From: Phycisphaerae bacterium
GTDB lineage: Bacteria; Planctomycetota; Phycisphaerae; Sedimentisphaerales; Anaerobacaceae
Assembly (NCBI GenBank): GCA_030619925.1
Contig: JAUXAL010000034.1
Span: forward strand, 1-40,582
Direction of reading: 5' to 3'
Length of the DNA stretch: 40,582 nt
Shown piece by piece: positions 6,308 to 13,440 of the stretch. The position numbers were made by a program, and so were the translations under genes. How positions within the stretch are numbered: the first letter of the stretch is position 1; each line of letters starts with the position of its first letter. The notes beneath the pieces are model-generated. The model had not been told where the DNA came from. It saw only the letters and a list, made by a program, of their open reading frames with translations, and did no database searches.

Positions 6308-8098
6308 TTATTGTTTTATATGCCAATCGGCTTGAAGTTTGTTGTGGTTTAAGAGGATTTCCAAATCGTTGATGTCGATTGCACCGTCAGTATTGATGTC
6401 GCCGAGCAGGTAGCTTTTGGGCGATTCAGTGCTGTTTAGTATATTGAGCAGAATAATAAAATCTGATTCGTTGACAATGCCGTCGGCATTCAGGTCGTAC
6501 CAAAAGATATTATCGCTATCTTGTCTCTCGCTTGTATTCCAGGCCAGGCCGTAGCGCTGACTCGCAGCGGTTTCTTTCTGGTCGTTCGTATTGCTGAAGG
6601 AAACAACAATCTCGTAGTTGGCATAGTTGGCATCTGCGGCGGCATAAATGTGCTCAACGTTGTCGAGGCTGCTGTCGCTGTAATCGAGCAAATAGTCATT
6701 ATCAGGGTTGTTCAGGTCGACTGCCCAGAGTTCGAGTCGCAGGTTGCTGTCTTGCTCATGTGCCGGTTCGAAAGGATAAGTGCTGTTGTAGTGCCTGTTC
6801 CAAGCGATTGTGGAGGTAATCAATTTGTCGGCTGGTTCTGTGAGAGTAATATTGTAGGTATTTTGCGGGTTGTCTGTTTTTCGCAGCACGTTATTGTCCC
6901 AGCTGATTGTTGAAGCATCGCCCGGTTTATTTTGCCCGGCGATTAAATGTCTGTACGCGCCGACTGCGTTTAACATACCTGCCCCTTGAATGTAGTCCAG
7001 AGGGACAGAATGGTCATCGTCGGTTTGGAGCTGACCCTTGTGCCAGTAGGGCAGTTTGGTTGCCGAATTCAGCAAAATTGCTTTGATTACACAATTTCCG
7101 CCCTCCGGTGAAACGGCTGGACTCAAGTCCGGGTCTTGTTTGGCCTTTTGAACGAGCAGGCCGATTGCTCCTGCAGTTAGCGGTGTCGAGAAACTTGACG
7201 CGTTACCGGTTGGTTCATAGCGGTCTGGCTCGTTTACATCTGCGGCCAGGCAATTGCCGGGGGCGACGATGTCCGGCTTACATCGCCCATCGCTGGTCGG
7301 GCCGAAACTGGAATGCTCCGGATAGGCCAGGGCGAAATGTGTCAGATTGGTTGCAAGATTCTCGGTATTTACAGAGTCGACTACACCAACACCGATGACA
7401 TTTGCTCCGGCGGCCGGATATAGTGGAGGGTCATAAGCATCGGCGCCGTTGCCTATGCCGGCCACAACGATAAGGCCGTGGTGCTCGGCTAATGATTCAA
7501 TGCCTCTTGTCCACCAATCTTCAAATGGGTGGCCGATGCCGGCGGTTACAATGTCTGCATCCGGCGGTGAGTGGCCGAATACGTTATTGATTACGAAGTG
7601 CCAAAATTCATAGATATCAGCCTGGGCCTGCGGTGTTGTGCCTTGGTAGTAAAATTGTCCCAGATGCCGATTAGATGCGCCAGGGTCCTCGCCGAACAGT
7701 ATAGAGCAGATGGCTGTCGAATGGGGTGAAATGCCTGCGGGCAGCTCTCCCTGGTCGTGAAAACTAAATTGCTTGGTCTTGAGGCAGTTATGCTCGATAC
7801 TGGGGCGGTAATCGTTTTGTGGTTCGCCATTGATGTAAGTAACGCTTCGGCAAATAACGGCGAATTTAACGCCGGCACCTGTCAGATTGGGGTTTATTTG
7901 TCTTAATGCGTAAACCCCGGCGTGATTTAGCCCTTGCGGCTGCAGCATTTTGTCAGCCTGCGGCTCTGTGGATTTAGCGACGGCGCAGACAGGTATTAAC
8001 AGTGCGGCTATGCCGGCTATCAGGCCCCAGCCCCCGCGTTTGCCGACGCGAGTCGGGGCGGCAGGCAACACAAGCGTTTTTTTATCTGTTTGTACCAT
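6308..8098 (-). CDS. Secreted subtilisin-like (S8) serine protease with dockerin-like C-terminus; catalytic Asp position is Cys
   Basis: 596 residues. An N-terminal basic/hydrophobic segment (~residues 18-42, ending AVAK) is an unusually long signal peptide. Residues ~65-385 form the S8 domain. The His region is SPHSTAICSILFG (His126), the oxyanion Asn is in VVAGIGNGAD (Asn217), and the Ser region is NASSFSTPLTAG (Ser302 in place of the GTSMATP Ser). The position normally held by Asp in VIDxG reads FAVICRS, with Cys83. A beta-sandwich region (~400-525) follows. The last ~65 residues carry two calcium-loop repeats, DLNADGIVNESDFIILL and DINTDGAIDINDLEILL. Export is likely; activity is uncertain because of Cys83. 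The ATG overlaps the stop of a short leader frame and lacks a close Shine-Dalgarno sequence. Confidence 0.85.
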   Translation of the reverse strand: MVQTDKKTLVLPAAPTRVGKRGGWGLIAGIAALLIPVCAVAKSTEPQADKMLQPQGLNHAGVYALRQINPNLTGAGVKFAVICRSVTYINGEPQNDYRPSIEHNCLKTKQFSFHDQGELPAGISPHSTAICSILFGEDPGASNRHLGQFYYQGTTPQAQADIYEFWHFVINNVFGHSPPDADIVTAGIGHPFEDWWTRGIESLAEHHGLIVVAGIGNGADAYDPPLYPAAGANVIGVGVVDSVNTENLATNLTHFALAYPEHSSFGPTSDGRCKPDIVAPGNCLAADVNEPDRYEPTGNASSFSTPLTAGAIGLLVQKAKQDPDLSPAVSPEGGNCVIKAILLNSATKLPYWHKGQLQTDDDHSVPLDYIQGAGMLNAVGAYRHLIAGQNKPGDASTISWDNNVLRKTDNPQNTYNITLTEPADKLITSTIAWNRHYNSTYPFEPAHEQDSNLRLELWAVDLNNPDNDYLLDYSDSSLDNVEHIYAAADANYANYEIVVSFSNTNDQKETAASQRYGLAWNTSERQDSDNIFWYDLNADGIVNESDFIILLNILNSTESPKSYLLGDINTDGAIDINDLEILLNHNKLQADWHIKQ

Positions 8099-8163
8099 TA
8101 CTGCATAACCCCAGAGGTGGCGGAAAAATCCGAAAGAAACAAAGTTGCTCCCCCAATTGCCAA

Positions 8164-8170
8164 CCTCCTT
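8164..8170 (-). promoter_or_regulatory. Strong Shine-Dalgarno far upstream of the protease start
   Basis: AAGGAGG lies about 65 nt before the protease ATG. The frame after it ends in TAATG, overlapping the protease start, with no ATG in a normal position. A short leader peptide from a non-ATG start (TTG or ATT), coupled to protease translation, would fit. This is an inference from spacing only. Confidence 0.35.
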
Positions 8171-8203
8171 AGTTTAGTACCTTTGCCTCCGAATCTTGTA
8201 ACT

Positions 8204-8232
8204 ATAATACCATAAAACGCCTTTGTTTTCAA
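8204..8232 (-). promoter_or_regulatory. Promoter for the S8 protease gene
   Basis: Minus strand: TTGAAA (8227-8232), 17-bp spacer, TATTAT (8204-8209) preceded by TGG. The -35 is in AATTTACTTGAAA, matching the extended -35 of the other secreted-protein promoters here. Confidence 0.7.
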
Positions 8233-8283
8233 GTAAATTATTGGGCTGGTCCTTATAATATGATGGTTTTCAGTGTTATACAA

Positions 8284-8755
8284 GCGGGTTTGCGAAAACT
8301 TATTAAGAAATTTTGGCTTTATCGGGCGTTGCCTGCACCCCCGTGCTTTTGGGCTTGGCCATCCTGCGGACTTGCGAAAGCAGGAACGGGGGTTACGCAG
8401 GCCCCGCGGCAGAGGCCGCTATCTTTCAATATTCGATAGGGGGTGGGAGGGAACCAGCCAATATTCTTGAAGCGGCGTGGAAGCGGAAAATTCGATATAA
8501 AGAACGGAACTACCGGTTTTTGTCATTTCCTGCGGGGCTTGGTCATCCTGTGGACAAGCAAGTTTAGCGAAAACTTATAGAAATCTTGCCTTGTCGGGCC
8601 CGAGTTGCTATACTTGTCTGACGACAGTCAAGATTCGAGCAAATACTTCCCCGCTGCCCCGTCTTGCGACGGGAGGCGCAGGGACATGGGCTTGCTTTAG
8701 CTAATTCATCCTTCGTAGTAGGACTACTACGGAGAACGGAAGGGTTGCCATAATT
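8284..8755. repeat. Gene-free repeat stretch before pyrR
   Basis: Two copies of the dispersed element GGGCTTGGCCATCCTG(C/T)GGA are at 8351-8370 and 8535-8554 (the latter with one change). Around them are purine-rich repeats, and a small hairpin CGTAGTAG / CTACTACG is near 8714-8731, just before pyrR. Short open frames here are repeat translations. No clear promoter for pyrR was found. Confidence 0.6.
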
Positions 8756-9304
8756 ATGAAAGCAATTTTGGATTCCGGACAAATCGAGCAGATTCTCCAG
8801 GATTTGACAAGTCATATTATTCTTGACTGTTGTCAGACAAGTTCCGATACACCGCCTCGCCTGGATATAGCTGTAATCGGTATTCGCAGTAGAGGAGAGG
8901 TTCTCGCCCAGAGGTTATCGAGCCGGTTATCCCGGAAACTTGGTAAAGATGTTCCGTGTGGAACTCTGGATATAACGCTTTATCGTGACGACCTGAACTC
9001 GCCGCACGGCACTGCTCAGCCGCAGGTTCGAACTACCGAGATCGGCTTCGACATAGATGATAAAATCATTATTTTAATTGACGATGTTCTGTATACCGGG
9101 CGCTCGGCGCGTGCAGCGATGGATGCCCTTATAGATTTAGGCAGGCCGAAGGCAATAAAGTTGGCGGTCCTCGTTGACCGCCTCGGCAGGGAGCTGCCGA
9201 TACAGGCTGATTACGCCGGTTACAAAACCGATGCTGCCCCCGATAAATTGGTGCAGGTCAGCCTTGTCGAATCGGATGGAAAAGACGAAGTCGTTATCGA
9301 ATAA
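8756..9304 (+). CDS. pyrR: Bifunctional pyrimidine regulator PyrR / uracil phosphoribosyltransferase
   Basis: 182 residues, the normal PyrR size. In the family PyrR either binds the pyr mRNA to control attenuation or makes UMP from uracil and PRPP. The type I PRPP-binding loop is clear (IILIDDVLYTGRSARAAMD), with PyrR-typical segments IGIRSRGEVLAQRL near the N-terminus, DITLYRDDL in the middle and LAVLVDRLGRELPIQADYAG before the C-terminus. It is followed by pyrB after 72 nt that hold a 24-bp perfect palindrome. Its place ahead of pyrB and pyrC supports a role in pyrimidine control; no anti-terminator structure of the Bacillus type could be confirmed by eye. Confidence 0.93.
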   Translation: MKAILDSGQIEQILQDLTSHIILDCCQTSSDTPPRLDIAVIGIRSRGEVLAQRLSSRLSRKLGKDVPCGTLDITLYRDDLNSPHGTAQPQVRTTEIGFDIDDKIIILIDDVLYTGRSARAAMDALIDLGRPKAIKLAVLVDRLGRELPIQADYAGYKTDAAPDKLVQVSLVESDGKDEVVIE

Positions 9305-9314
9305 TGAATATCGA

Positions 9315-9338
9315 ACCCCGCCCAGCGCTGGGCGGGGT
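9315..9338. repeat. Perfect 24-bp GC-rich palindrome between pyrR and pyrB
   Basis: ACCCCGCCCAGC followed directly by its reverse complement, within the 72-nt gap between pyrR and pyrB. It would fold as a very stable hairpin in the mRNA. No T-run follows, so it may be a REP-like element or an mRNA-stabilising or attenuating hairpin. Confidence 0.75.
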
Positions 9339-9376
9339 ACGAGTGCTTGAGATACGAGTGCCTGGGGTACGGGATT

Positions 9377-10336
9377 ATGGCGTTAAAAAGAAAAAGTAAA
9401 CAATTCAAGTGGCATCGCAAGCATTTGCTTGGGCTGCGGGAATTAAGCGCCGAAGAGATTACGTACATTCTTGACACTGCCAAAGGCTTCGAGCAGATAA
9501 GCACCCGGTCGGTTAAAAAAGCCCCGCCTTTGCGAGGCAAAGTTGTAGTGAATTTGTTTTTTGAAGACAGCACACGGACGCGAAACAGCTTTGCTCTGGC
9601 AGCAAGCCGGTTAAGCGCTGATGTCATAGAGTTCACCAAGAAGGCCAGCTCTGTTAGTAAAGGCGAGACCCTGCTGGATACGGCCAGGAATCTGGAAGCA
9701 ATGGGGATTGATATTATTGTAATTCGGCACAGTGCCGGCGGTGCGCCGAGATTATTGAGCAGGAATATCAATGCTTGCGTGGTCAATGCCGGTGACGGGT
9801 TCTGTGAGCATCCCACGCAGGGTCTTTTGGATGTCTATACTATTCGCAAAATCAAAGGCACTCTTGAGGGTTTGAAGATAGCAATTGTCGGCGATATAAC
9901 ACACTCACGCGTTGCACGCAGTGATATGTGGGCGATGACAAAACTCGGCGCCGAGGTCATATTCGTTGGTCCGCCGACACTTATACCGGCGCAGGTGAGT
10001 CGGCTGCCGGTTAAAGTAAGCTACTCGCTCGATGAAGTTATCGAAAAGGTTGATGTGATAAATATGCTGCGGATTCAGTTTGAACGGCTGGGAGGCAATC
10101 CTTTTCCTTCGATACGTGAGTATTCGCATTATTTCGGACTGACTGTCGAGCGGATGAAGAGAGCAAAGCCCGATATTCTGGTTATGCACCCGGGGCCGAT
10201 TAACAGGGGACTGGAGATGGAGAGCGAGGTGGCAGACGGTGACAATAGCGTTATCCTCCAGCAGGTAGCCAATGGCCTGGCTGTGAGAATGGCGGTGTTG
10301 TTTCTGGTTAACCAGGCAGCAGCCCAGAAGAGCTGA
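9377..10336 (+). CDS. pyrB: Aspartate carbamoyltransferase catalytic subunit
   Basis: Condenses carbamoyl phosphate with aspartate in de novo pyrimidine synthesis. 319 residues from the chosen ATG (MALKRKSKQ). An in-frame ATG at 9347 would start within low-complexity GATACGAGTGC repeats and is less likely. The carbamoyl-phosphate site FEDSTRTRNSFALAASRL, HPTQGLLDVYTI and MHPGPINRG are intact, and IVGDITHSRVARS marks the aspartate domain. No pyrI-like regulatory subunit is seen nearby. Just after the stop lies a 37-bp copy of the pyrC start, showing that pyrC once followed directly. Confidence 0.95.
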   Translation: MALKRKSKQFKWHRKHLLGLRELSAEEITYILDTAKGFEQISTRSVKKAPPLRGKVVVNLFFEDSTRTRNSFALAASRLSADVIEFTKKASSVSKGETLLDTARNLEAMGIDIIVIRHSAGGAPRLLSRNINACVVNAGDGFCEHPTQGLLDVYTIRKIKGTLEGLKIAIVGDITHSRVARSDMWAMTKLGAEVIFVGPPTLIPAQVSRLPVKVSYSLDEVIEKVDVINMLRIQFERLGGNPFPSIREYSHYFGLTVERMKRAKPDILVMHPGPINRGLEMESEVADGDNSVILQQVANGLAVRMAVLFLVNQAAAQKS

Positions 10337-10353
10337 CCGTTTTTACTGTGAAC

Positions 10354-10390
10354 TACGAACTATGAACTCTGAACTCTTGATAAAAAACGG
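10354..10390 (+). repeat. Left-behind copy of the pyrC 5' end
   Basis: 37 bp that match 11031-11067 with 4 differences. The copy contains an ATG (10362-10364) and reads MNSELLIKNG, the same first ten residues as PyrC, then runs into unrelated codons and a stop at 10419-10421. The similarity ends sharply on the right. Confidence 0.7.
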
Positions 10391-10401
10391 AGTTTGCTGG
10401 T

Positions 10402-10707
10402 ATGGACATAGTCAGGTCTAAAAACGGTGTGTCCATCAGATTACCAGAGGGCAGATGGTTTCACATCACAGAAGAGCACTCGGAAATGGCTGGTTATTAT
10501 TTCGAAGTTCTTGAGACAGTTCAGGAGCCCGCAGCGGTTTATGAAGGCAAGGCCGGTGAATGTCTGGCCGTGAGAGAAGTGGAAAGAGATAAATACATTG
10601 TGGTAGTATACAGAGAGGTAAGCAAAGAGGATGGATTTATCATCACCGCCTTTTTGACAAAGCGAAAAGGGCAACTCGAAAGGAGACAAAGGCTATGGCC
10701 GGAATAG
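10402..10707 (+). CDS. Putative toxin-like nuclease, PBECR/RelE-like small protein
   Basis: 101 residues. The order IRLPEGRWFHITEEHSEM, then FEVLETVQEPAAVYEGKAGE, then LAVREVERDKYIVVVYREV and GFIITAFLTKRKGQLERR matches small proteins I recall as phage-barnase/EndoU/ColicinE5-RelE (PBECR)-like, often found before a DUF2283 gene in cyanobacteria and planctomycetes. His22 and His26 with the C-terminal basic segment could form a nuclease site, but this is not proven. Its 3' end overlaps the DUF2283 gene by 13 nt, as in toxin-antitoxin pairs. The pair lies between pyrB and pyrC inside duplicated pyrC ends. Confidence 0.65.
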   Translation: MDIVRSKNGVSIRLPEGRWFHITEEHSEMAGYYFEVLETVQEPAAVYEGKAGECLAVREVERDKYIVVVYREVSKEDGFIITAFLTKRKGQLERRQRLWPE

Positions 10708-10931
10708 AGATAGAAAGAATGCTGACCCTTGTGCCCCAGTTATTACAGATTCCTCACAGCAGGATTTGGACGACATACGATGAGCAGGGGGATGTGCTAT
10801 ATATTAATTTCAAGAAACCGAGCCACGCTGATGATTCTGAACTCATGGATGATGACGTCATAGTCAGGTATGAAGAAGGAGAAATTGTAGGCATCACCAT
10901 ACTGAATGCAAGCAAGAGGGCGCCACAGTAG
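10695..10931 (+). CDS. DUF2283 family small protein (probable antitoxin partner)
   Basis: 78 residues. DEQGDVLYINFKKPSHADDS, then DDVIVRYEEGEIVGITILNA is the DUF2283 pattern. The family is often encoded next to small toxin-like genes. Here it overlaps the preceding nuclease-like gene by 13 nt, so the two are probably co-translated. The N-terminal ~25 residues are a helical extension (MAGIEIERMLTLVPQLLQIP). An antitoxin role is inferred from context only. Confidence 0.7.
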   Translation: MAGIEIERMLTLVPQLLQIPHSRIWTTYDEQGDVLYINFKKPSHADDSELMDDDVIVRYEEGEIVGITILNASKRAPQ

Positions 10932-11030
10932 CGAAAATAGTGTGTAACACAACTGGCAGGTGGAGCTGTGCCCAACGCTGTTTATTCCGCCATGGGCTAA
11001 AACCTCACTTTACAATTGCTAACAATTAAG

Positions 11031-11067
11031 TACGAGCTATGAACTCTGAGCTGTTGATAAAAAATGG
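11031..11067 (+). repeat. Functional copy of the duplicated pyrC 5' end
   Basis: Matches 10354-10390 at 33 of 37 positions and includes the ATG and first codons of the intact pyrC. Together the two copies bracket the nuclease-like/DUF2283 pair. Confidence 0.7.
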
Positions 11068-12346
11068 GCGGGTCATAGACCCTGCAAACGGCATCGATAA
11101 AAAATGCGATGTGCTTATCGTCGATGAAAAGATTGCAGCCGTCGGAGAAAAGACACAAGACCCAAGACTCAAGACCCAAGACAAAGGAACGGTTATCGAT
11201 GCGGCCGGCAAATTGGTAACGCCGGGTTTGATTGATATCCACGTTCACTTTCGTGAGCCGGGTGATGAAGAAGAAGAAACAATAGCAAGCGGCTCAACAG
11301 CAGCGGTGGCGGCAGGCTTTACTTCAGTTGTTTGTATGCCGAATACCAATCCTGTAATAGAAAATGAAACTGATGTCGAATACATCCATAGAAAGGGCAG
11401 ACAGACCAGGAAAACTCATGTTTACACGATGGGAGCTATTACGAAAGGACTTGCAGGTGTTGAGCTTGCTGAAATGGGACTGATGACTGAGGCCGGGGCC
11501 GTTGGTTTTACCGACGACGGCAGGGGGGTGCAGGACGCGGCGGTTATGCTGCGGGCACTGAAGTATGCTACCATGTTCGATGTGGTTGTAGCTCAGCATT
11601 GCCAGGATGATGGGTTTGCCGGCAATGGTGTGATGAACTCCGGTTACTATTCGACTATACTTGGGCTGCCGGGGATAGACCCGTTAGCGGAAGAGGCGAT
11701 GCTGTGGCGGGATATCCAGCTTGTTAAGAAATTTCCTCCTGAGCGGGTTCGCTACCACGCACAGCACATATCGACAGCAGGGTCGGTTGAGCTGATAAGG
11801 GCAGCTAAGAAAGATTCTCTGCCGATTACTTGCGAGGTAACGCCGCACCATTTGCTTTTGAATGAGGAATGTTGCGCCGAATACGACACGAACTACAAAG
11901 TAAATCCACCTTTACGAGGGGCCAAAGATGTTGAGGCCCTAAAGCAGGCGATCGCCGAAGGGCTGGTTGACGCTCTTGTTAGCGACCACGCCCCACATTT
12001 GCAAAGTGAAAAGGAGCTGGAGTTTTTGGCTGCTCCTTTCGGCATAGCGAGTTTGGAATGTGCTCTGGGTCTTTATGTCAAGGCTCTTATTGAGCCGCGT
12101 ATTTTGGATTGGCCCGGCTTAATTCGTTCAATGACGGAAAAACCAGCTAAGATAATCGGCGTTGACAAGGGTACACTCGGCATAGGCAAACAGGCCGACA
12201 TTACGATTATCGACCCCGATGCCGAGTATGAAATCGACGTGAACGAATTCCGCTCCAAGAGCAGAAACTGCCCCTATCACGGCTGGAAGGTCAAAGGCAA
12301 GGTCGAAAAAACAATCGTCGGCGGCGAGATAAGATTTGAAGCGTAA
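11039..12346 (+). CDS. pyrC: Dihydroorotase
   Basis: Interconverts N-carbamoyl-aspartate and dihydroorotate, the step after PyrB. 435 residues, the length of the multifunctional-type (class I) dihydroorotases. Metal-site motifs are present: DIHVHFREPGDEEEE, then MPNTNPVIEN, VAQHCQD, CEVTPHHLLL, and SDHAPH with its catalytic Asp. A short low-complexity insert (KTQDPRLKTQDKGT) lies in the N-terminal beta region, made of repeated CAAGACCCAAGACTCAAG-like DNA as in nearby intergenic regions. Both gene ends occur twice: the 5' end again at 10354-10390 and the 3' end again at 12639-12761. Confidence 0.95.
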   Translation: MNSELLIKNGRVIDPANGIDKKCDVLIVDEKIAAVGEKTQDPRLKTQDKGTVIDAAGKLVTPGLIDIHVHFREPGDEEEETIASGSTAAVAAGFTSVVCMPNTNPVIENETDVEYIHRKGRQTRKTHVYTMGAITKGLAGVELAEMGLMTEAGAVGFTDDGRGVQDAAVMLRALKYATMFDVVVAQHCQDDGFAGNGVMNSGYYSTILGLPGIDPLAEEAMLWRDIQLVKKFPPERVRYHAQHISTAGSVELIRAAKKDSLPITCEVTPHHLLLNEECCAEYDTNYKVNPPLRGAKDVEALKQAIAEGLVDALVSDHAPHLQSEKELEFLAAPFGIASLECALGLYVKALIEPRILDWPGLIRSMTEKPAKIIGVDKGTLGIGKQADITIIDPDAEYEIDVNEFRSKSRNCPYHGWKVKGKVEKTIVGGEIRFEA

Positions 12347-12363
12347 ATATAAAATTCGAAATC
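12241..12363 (+). repeat. Functional copy of the duplicated pyrC 3' end
   Basis: The last ~35 codons of pyrC plus 17 nt after the stop recur at 12639-12761 with about 10 differences in 123 bp. The DUF2442 gene lies between the copies. Confidence 0.9.
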
Positions 12364-12377
12364 CGAAGCACGAAACA

Positions 12378-12644
12378 ATGTCGAAATTTAAATGTCCAAA
12401 TGACCAAAACATTTCGGAAGTTGAAGTCTCCCATATCGACAGTCATGGTTTTTGGCTTTGCGTAGAAGATAAAGAATATTTTTTACCTTACGATGAGTAC
12501 CCGTGGTTCAAAGAGGCGAGAGTAAAAGAGATTCTGAATGTCAAATTGTTACATAGGCATCATCTAGATTGGCCGGCACTTGATGTCGATCTGGAAATTG
12601 ATTCCTTAGAGAATCCGCACAACTATCCGTTGAAATATGAATGA
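12378..12644 (+). CDS. DUF2442 family protein
   Basis: 88 residues from ATG 12378 (an ATG at 12336, inside pyrC, is less likely). VEVSHIDSHGFWLCVEDKEY, FLPYDEYPWFKEARVKEIL and the tail HHLDWPALDVDLEIDSL are typical of DUF2442, a small family frequently next to DUF4160 or toxin-antitoxin genes; no partner is present here. The gene lies between a complete pyrC and a leftover 3' end of pyrC. Its function is unknown; an antitoxin-like role is only a family association. Confidence 0.8.
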   Translation: MSKFKCPNDQNISEVEVSHIDSHGFWLCVEDKEYFLPYDEYPWFKEARVKEILNVKLLHRHHLDWPALDVDLEIDSLENPHNYPLKYE

Positions 12645-12761
12645 ATTCTGCTCCAAGAGCAGAAACTGTCCTTATCACGGCTGGAAGGTCAAAGGCAAGG
12701 TCGAAAAAACAATCGTCGGCGGCGAGATAAGGTTCGAAGCGTAAACGCAAATTTCGAAATC
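12639..12761 (+). repeat. Left-behind copy of the pyrC 3' end
   Basis: 92% identical to 12241-12363, covering the last ~35 codons of pyrC including its stop and 17 nt beyond. Most differences within the coding part are synonymous, one changes Arg to Cys. It has no start of its own and begins within the last codons of the DUF2442 gene. Confidence 0.9.
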
Positions 12762-12981
12762 TCCATCCTCCGAAGCAGAACTTCTACGGAGGACGGGTGA
12801 AACAAATGTAAATTACCAAAATACTGGATTCGAAGTGAGATTGCCGCCTGCTGCGCCAAGTGCACAGCTCGCTGTGACGCATCGCGGCGAGCACGGCGAC
12901 CGGCCTGCTTTCGCAATGACCTGCAGTGGGTTCCCGTGTGCGGGGCAGTGACAGGGGGGCAGACGGGATACGATATACGAG
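12762..12981. repeat. Gene-free repeat stretch
   Basis: Contains the dispersed pieces CCTCCGAAGCAGAACTTC / CTACGGAGGACGG (hairpin-like) and GC-rich stretches with TGCTTTCGCAATGACCTGC, then GATACGATATACGAG. No coding sequence or promoter is supported. Confidence 0.5.
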
Positions 12982-13081
12982 ATGTTTATTATCGATGGTC
13001 ATAATCTGTTGCACTCAATCCGTGAAGTGGACGAAGGCCCCGAGTCTATTAGCGATACTCAGTTGTGCCGAGTTGTAGGCA
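12982..13081 (+). pseudogene. Left-behind 5' end of the NYN-domain gene
   Basis: 100 bp starting with ATG that match the first 33 codons of the gene at 17045-17521 with about 11 differences. It reads MFIIDGHNLLHSIREVDEG, then PESISDTQLCRVVG, and then leaves the family sequence and stops after six more codons. It marks the left edge of the 4-kb accessory block. Confidence 0.9.
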
Positions 13082-13125
13082 CGAAATATTTTACTCTTTG
13101 ACAAAATGTGGGTTATAATAATTAT

Positions 13126-13440
13126 ATGAATCGTGAAGCATTATTAGAACGCGTGAAACAGACTATCCAGGAAATGGAGCCTGATGCTGAAATCATCCTT
13201 TATGGGTTCCGTGCCCGTAAGGATTCAAATGCACAGTCAGATTGGGATTTTCTGATTTTACTTGACGGCCCTGTTAATGATGAACGTGTAGATAAAATTC
13301 GACATCGCCTTTACGAAATTGAATGGGAGAGCGATGAAGTTCTCTGCTGCATTGTACGCAACCGGGAAGAATGGAATAGCCCTCTCTGGAAGAGTATGCC
13401 GTTTTATCAAAATGTCGAGCTTGAGGGGGTAGTATTATGA
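13126..13440 (+). CDS. MNT-type minimal nucleotidyltransferase (antitoxin-like) with altered active-site Ser
   Basis: 104 residues from ATG 13126, chosen over the upstream in-frame codon because it starts right where family homology starts (MNREALLERVKQTIQEM). The nucleotidyltransferase core reads ILYGFRARKDSNAQSDWDFL; the usual GSRARGD..SDWD has Phe28 in place of Ser, while both acidic residues (Asp39, Asp41) remain. In MNT/HEPN pairs the MNT protein AMPylates and neutralises the HEPN RNase. Its stop overlaps the start of the HEPN gene (ATGA). Little Shine-Dalgarno is seen; TTGACA and TATAAT are both just upstream but only 10 bp apart. Confidence 0.85.
   Translation: MNREALLERVKQTIQEMEPDAEIILYGFRARKDSNAQSDWDFLILLDGPVNDERVDKIRHRLYEIEWESDEVLCCIVRNREEWNSPLWKSMPFYQNVELEGVVL

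Noticed and set aside
8098-8200. Possible c-di-GMP (GEMM) riboswitch in the protease leader (GCAAAGGTACTAAAC...)
   Set aside because: A few bases resemble GEMM-I, but the paired stems and the second conserved block could not be found.
8098-8283. 61-codon minus-strand frame before the protease
   Set aside because: Its ATG lies upstream of the promoter for the protease, so it cannot be translated from that transcript; only the last ~20 codons could be a leader peptide.
13098-13119. TTGACA and TATAAT before the MNT gene as a promoter
   Set aside because: The spacing is only 10 bp; neither box has a good partner at 16-18 bp, so no promoter is claimed.
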